From Acidobacteriota bacterium (GTDB lineage Bacteria; Acidobacteriota; Terriglobia; Bryobacterales; Bryobacteraceae), in assembly GCA_018268715.1 (NCBI GenBank), contig JAFDVZ010000007.1, positions 980,942 to 1,031,164 of the forward strand: 50,223 nucleotides of DNA, read 5' to 3'. A model generated the notes under the pieces. The model did not search any database. It had not been told where the DNA came from and was given only the letters and a program-made list of their open reading frames with translations. This document shows positions 48,320 through 50,223 of this stretch, in pieces. The stretch's first letter is position 1; the number at the start of each line of letters is the position of its first letter. The position numbers were made by a program, and so were the translations under genes.

Positions 48320-50143
48320 TCACGCCAGTTCGTTGTGCGTGAAATCGTGATACATGCGATACGGTAAGCCGGCCGCCGCGTCCCAGTAGGGGAAGAAGCG
48401 GCCCGAATGGACCACCTGGCTCGGCGGGTCGATCACTTCGAAACGAAGTGGATGGCCCTTTTCCGGACGCAGCCGGGCGGCCAGGTCGGTCGTGGAATGC
48501 CGTCCCGGCGTCATCTGCAGGCCCAGGTTGAACCGTAGGTCTTCGACCAGAACCACGGGCCCGTACAGGATCGCCACACGGTCAGGGTGGCGCGCATCCA
48601 CGGGCTCGGCGCGAAGCGACAGCGGCACGCGCAAGACGATTCGATCGCCGTCGCGCCAGCCGCGCTCGATGGCGGCCCACGTGGAAGGCCGCGCCTTCAA
48701 CGCCGCCGGTTCGCCGTTCACTTCCGCTCTCAATCCCGACGCCCAATCGGGCACACGGAAGCGGATGGCCGCGGTAAACGGAGCACTGGATTCGATTCGC
48801 ATCCGGACTTCGCCCGTCTCGGGGTAATCGGTCTCCTGGGTCAGTTTGACCGGCTGTCCATTGTGCGTCCAACTCACTTCGGAAGGCACGAACAGGTTCA
48901 CAAACAGGCCCGCGGAGTCCCGGAAATAGATCAGGTTGACGTAATCGGCCACGGCCTGGATGTAGCTTCCGGAGCAGCAAGGCCAACGGTCCCACAGATA
49001 GGATCGCGTCCCGCTGCCGGTGCGATAGTCGCCGTAATAGAACGTTTCGCCGTCGCCGCGCATGGGCAAAGCGGCGCCGATGCCGTTGTACACCAACCTC
49101 TCGATCCAATCGCCGTAGCGAGCCTCTCCGGAGTAATTCAGCAGATACCGCGAAAGCTTGAAGCCCGCCCAGGAGCCGCAGGGAACCTCGGCGGTGTCGG
49201 CGTGCAACTCGAGCGATCGGCCCAGATCGCCGGCATAGCCCACCAACCGTTCGCCCGGCCCAAAGCCGCCCGTGCAAAACATCTGCGAGCCATGGACGAA
49301 ATCGAAGGCGTTGCGAGCCATCTGCAGGCGCCGCGCGTCTCCACTCACCGCGTAGGCCAGCGGCAGTCCGCAGAACGAGTTGACATGGCTATAGGCGTGT
49401 ACGCGCAACACCGCCGGCCGGGACGTTTCGAGAAAGCGGCTCCAGTAGGCGTCATAGCGCCACACATCGCCGAACTCGCGGAACCGGGTATCGCCCGTCG
49501 CCAGATAAGCGCGGTACAGGTTCTCGCTCAGCGTGTACCACTCCTCGCACCCGCCGGCCGCCGCCTGCTGATCGGCGGGCGAAGCGAGTTGGCGGGTGCG
49601 CGAAAGGCTCTTCACGGCCGCTTGGGTCAGCCGTTCGGCCAGCGGCAGCGCCTCGGGGACTTTTGCGTAAAGGTGCAAGTCGAGCAGCCCGCACAGCGTC
49701 TTGTCGAAGGGATAATGCGCGCCCGCCTGGCCGGTCTTGTCGAAGCACTGCGCCCAAGCCCGCATCATCCGAACGGCCTTATCGCGCAAGTCGGAATCCC
49801 CGGTGGCGCGCGCGATCCGAGCCATCCCACTCAGCCACTGGCCGAACACCAGGCCGGTGCTCGACGAGCACCACCCACCCGGATGTCGTCCAGGAGCGGG
49901 AAGTCCGGCCTGAACGCGGAAGCCGTGGACGGCGTCATCCTCCGACAGATTCAGATAGAAATCGCGAGTCGTACGATACTGATCCAGCAAACGGCCCGGC
50001 AACAGGCGCACGCCCGAGTAATCGAAACTCTCCAGCAGCGGGCGAACCGGCGCAGCGGCATTGTCGGCAAGCGCCGAAGCGGCGGCAGGCAAGGCGGCCA
50101 AGGACTTCAAAAATCCGCGCCGGGGCAGATCGAAGGGCAGCAT
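48320..50143 (-). CDS. Tat-exported GH127 (DUF1680) beta-L-arabinofuranosidase-like protein
   Basis: A 607-residue protein with a Tat leader (PRRGFLKSLAALPAAASA). The alpha/alpha-barrel shows GH127 markers: LLPGRLLDQYRTTRDFYLNL at the start, TAEVPCGSWAGFKLS with the Glu-x2-Cys region of the zinc/nucleophile site, and RWPCCSGSYIQ supplying the tandem Cys. GH127 enzymes release beta-L-arabinofuranose using a Zn-bound Cys nucleophile. It would act on arabinosylated plant glycoproteins or polysaccharides in the periplasm. TATACA lies 7 nt before ATG 50143. It is convergent with the TMTC-like gene, 5 bp apart. Confidence 0.85.
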   Translation of the reverse strand: MLPFDLPRRGFLKSLAALPAAASALADNAAAPVRPLLESFDYSGVRLLPGRLLDQYRTTRDFYLNLSEDDAVHGFRVQAGLPAPGRHPGGWCSSSTGLVFGQWLSGMARIARATGDSDLRDKAVRMMRAWAQCFDKTGQAGAHYPFDKTLCGLLDLHLYAKVPEALPLAERLTQAAVKSLSRTRQLASPADQQAAAGGCEEWYTLSENLYRAYLATGDTRFREFGDVWRYDAYWSRFLETSRPAVLRVHAYSHVNSFCGLPLAYAVSGDARRLQMARNAFDFVHGSQMFCTGGFGPGERLVGYAGDLGRSLELHADTAEVPCGSWAGFKLSRYLLNYSGEARYGDWIERLVYNGIGAALPMRGDGETFYYGDYRTGSGTRSYLWDRWPCCSGSYIQAVADYVNLIYFRDSAGLFVNLFVPSEVSWTHNGQPVKLTQETDYPETGEVRMRIESSAPFTAAIRFRVPDWASGLRAEVNGEPAALKARPSTWAAIERGWRDGDRIVLRVPLSLRAEPVDARHPDRVAILYGPVVLVEDLRFNLGLQMTPGRHSTTDLAARLRPEKGHPLRFEVIDPPSQVVHSGRFFPYWDAAAGLPYRMYHDFTHNELA

Positions 50144-50195
50144 ACTTCGTTGTATATGCTCCCGCCCCAGTCTCCGTCAAGGGGCGCAGGGCCGC

Positions 50196-50223
50196 TATTC
50201 TAGCCTGTGACTTCACCCCGCGC
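50196..50223 (+). other. Possible start of a further gene at the right edge
   Basis: TATTCT (50196-50201) is followed 5 nt later by a GTG (50207) that opens a frame to the window end. The arrangement copies the leaderless starts found elsewhere in the window, but only five codons are visible, so this is a pointer and not a gene call. Confidence 0.2.

Overview
The window looks like a piece of an Acidobacteriota chromosome, close to Candidatus Solibacter / Bryobacterales. It is GC-rich and densely coded on both strands. It carries two secreted proteins with the 'Solibacter' TIGR03437 C-terminal domain (NAASY..APGELITIFG type motif), many exported enzymes with Tat or Sec signals, a DUF1684 protein, and a PIN/TRAM protein followed by ispD-ispF. 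No tRNA, rRNA, transposase, integrase, CRISPR or phage gene was seen. The genus is an inference; the gene families are read from the sequence.

Layout. 1-1018: groEL (cut by the left edge) and groES behind a CIRCE-like operator. 1105-3690: a tight minus-strand operon of a YtrA-type GntR regulator, a slipin, a small membrane protein and an alpha/beta hydrolase, with an autoregulatory-looking operator. 3739-8680: murB, a structured 314-bp gap, a lipoprotein, an exported beta-carbonic anhydrase, a DUF1684 protein and a circularly permuted ATP-grasp-like protein. 8878-18338: two TIGR03437 surface proteins around hemH and an unknown exported protein, with a 168-bp fold-back element between the latter two; then an M1 aminopeptidase and an RRM protein. 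18616-24688: PIN/TRAM protein, ispD, ispF, a PQQ-dehydrogenase fused to a five-haem cytochrome, and a AAA+/response-regulator fusion. 24700-31145: EamA transporter, TgpA-like transglutaminase, cytochrome c'-like protein, kinase-fold protein, radical SAM/SPASM protein behind a CRP/FNR-like site, TPR protein. 31147-36198: a four-gene sialic-acid operon (nanA, MFS permease, nanE-nanK fusion, Tat-exported sulfatase) in which every junction overlaps. 36227-44883: pseudouridine synthase, SDR, quinone reductase-like MDR, SYLF protein, inositol monophosphatase-like protein, Tat-exported enolase-superfamily enzyme, RDD and SpoIIM proteins with overlapping divergent start codons, HDOD and PilZ proteins. 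44916-50143: Tat-exported clan GH-D glycosidase, TMTC-like GT-C/TPR membrane protein, Tat-exported GH127-like arabinofuranosidase.

How it fits together. Housekeeping genes (chaperonin, cell wall, haem, isoprenoid precursors, pseudouridylation) are interleaved with an exported glycan-degrading repertoire (sulfatase, GH-D, GH127, sialate catabolism) and periplasmic redox proteins (PQQ enzyme with haems, cytochrome c'). This suits a soil or host-associated heterotroph living on complex glycans.

A recurring feature is a -10-like hexamer (TATAAT, TACAAT, TAAGAT and similar) placed only 5-8 nt before the start codon with no Shine-Dalgarno sequence. It is seen at about ten genes and predicts widespread leaderless transcription. 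The most unusual protein architectures are the PQQ-pentahaem fusion, the AAA+-REC fusion and the NanE-ROK fusion operon with its sulfatase.
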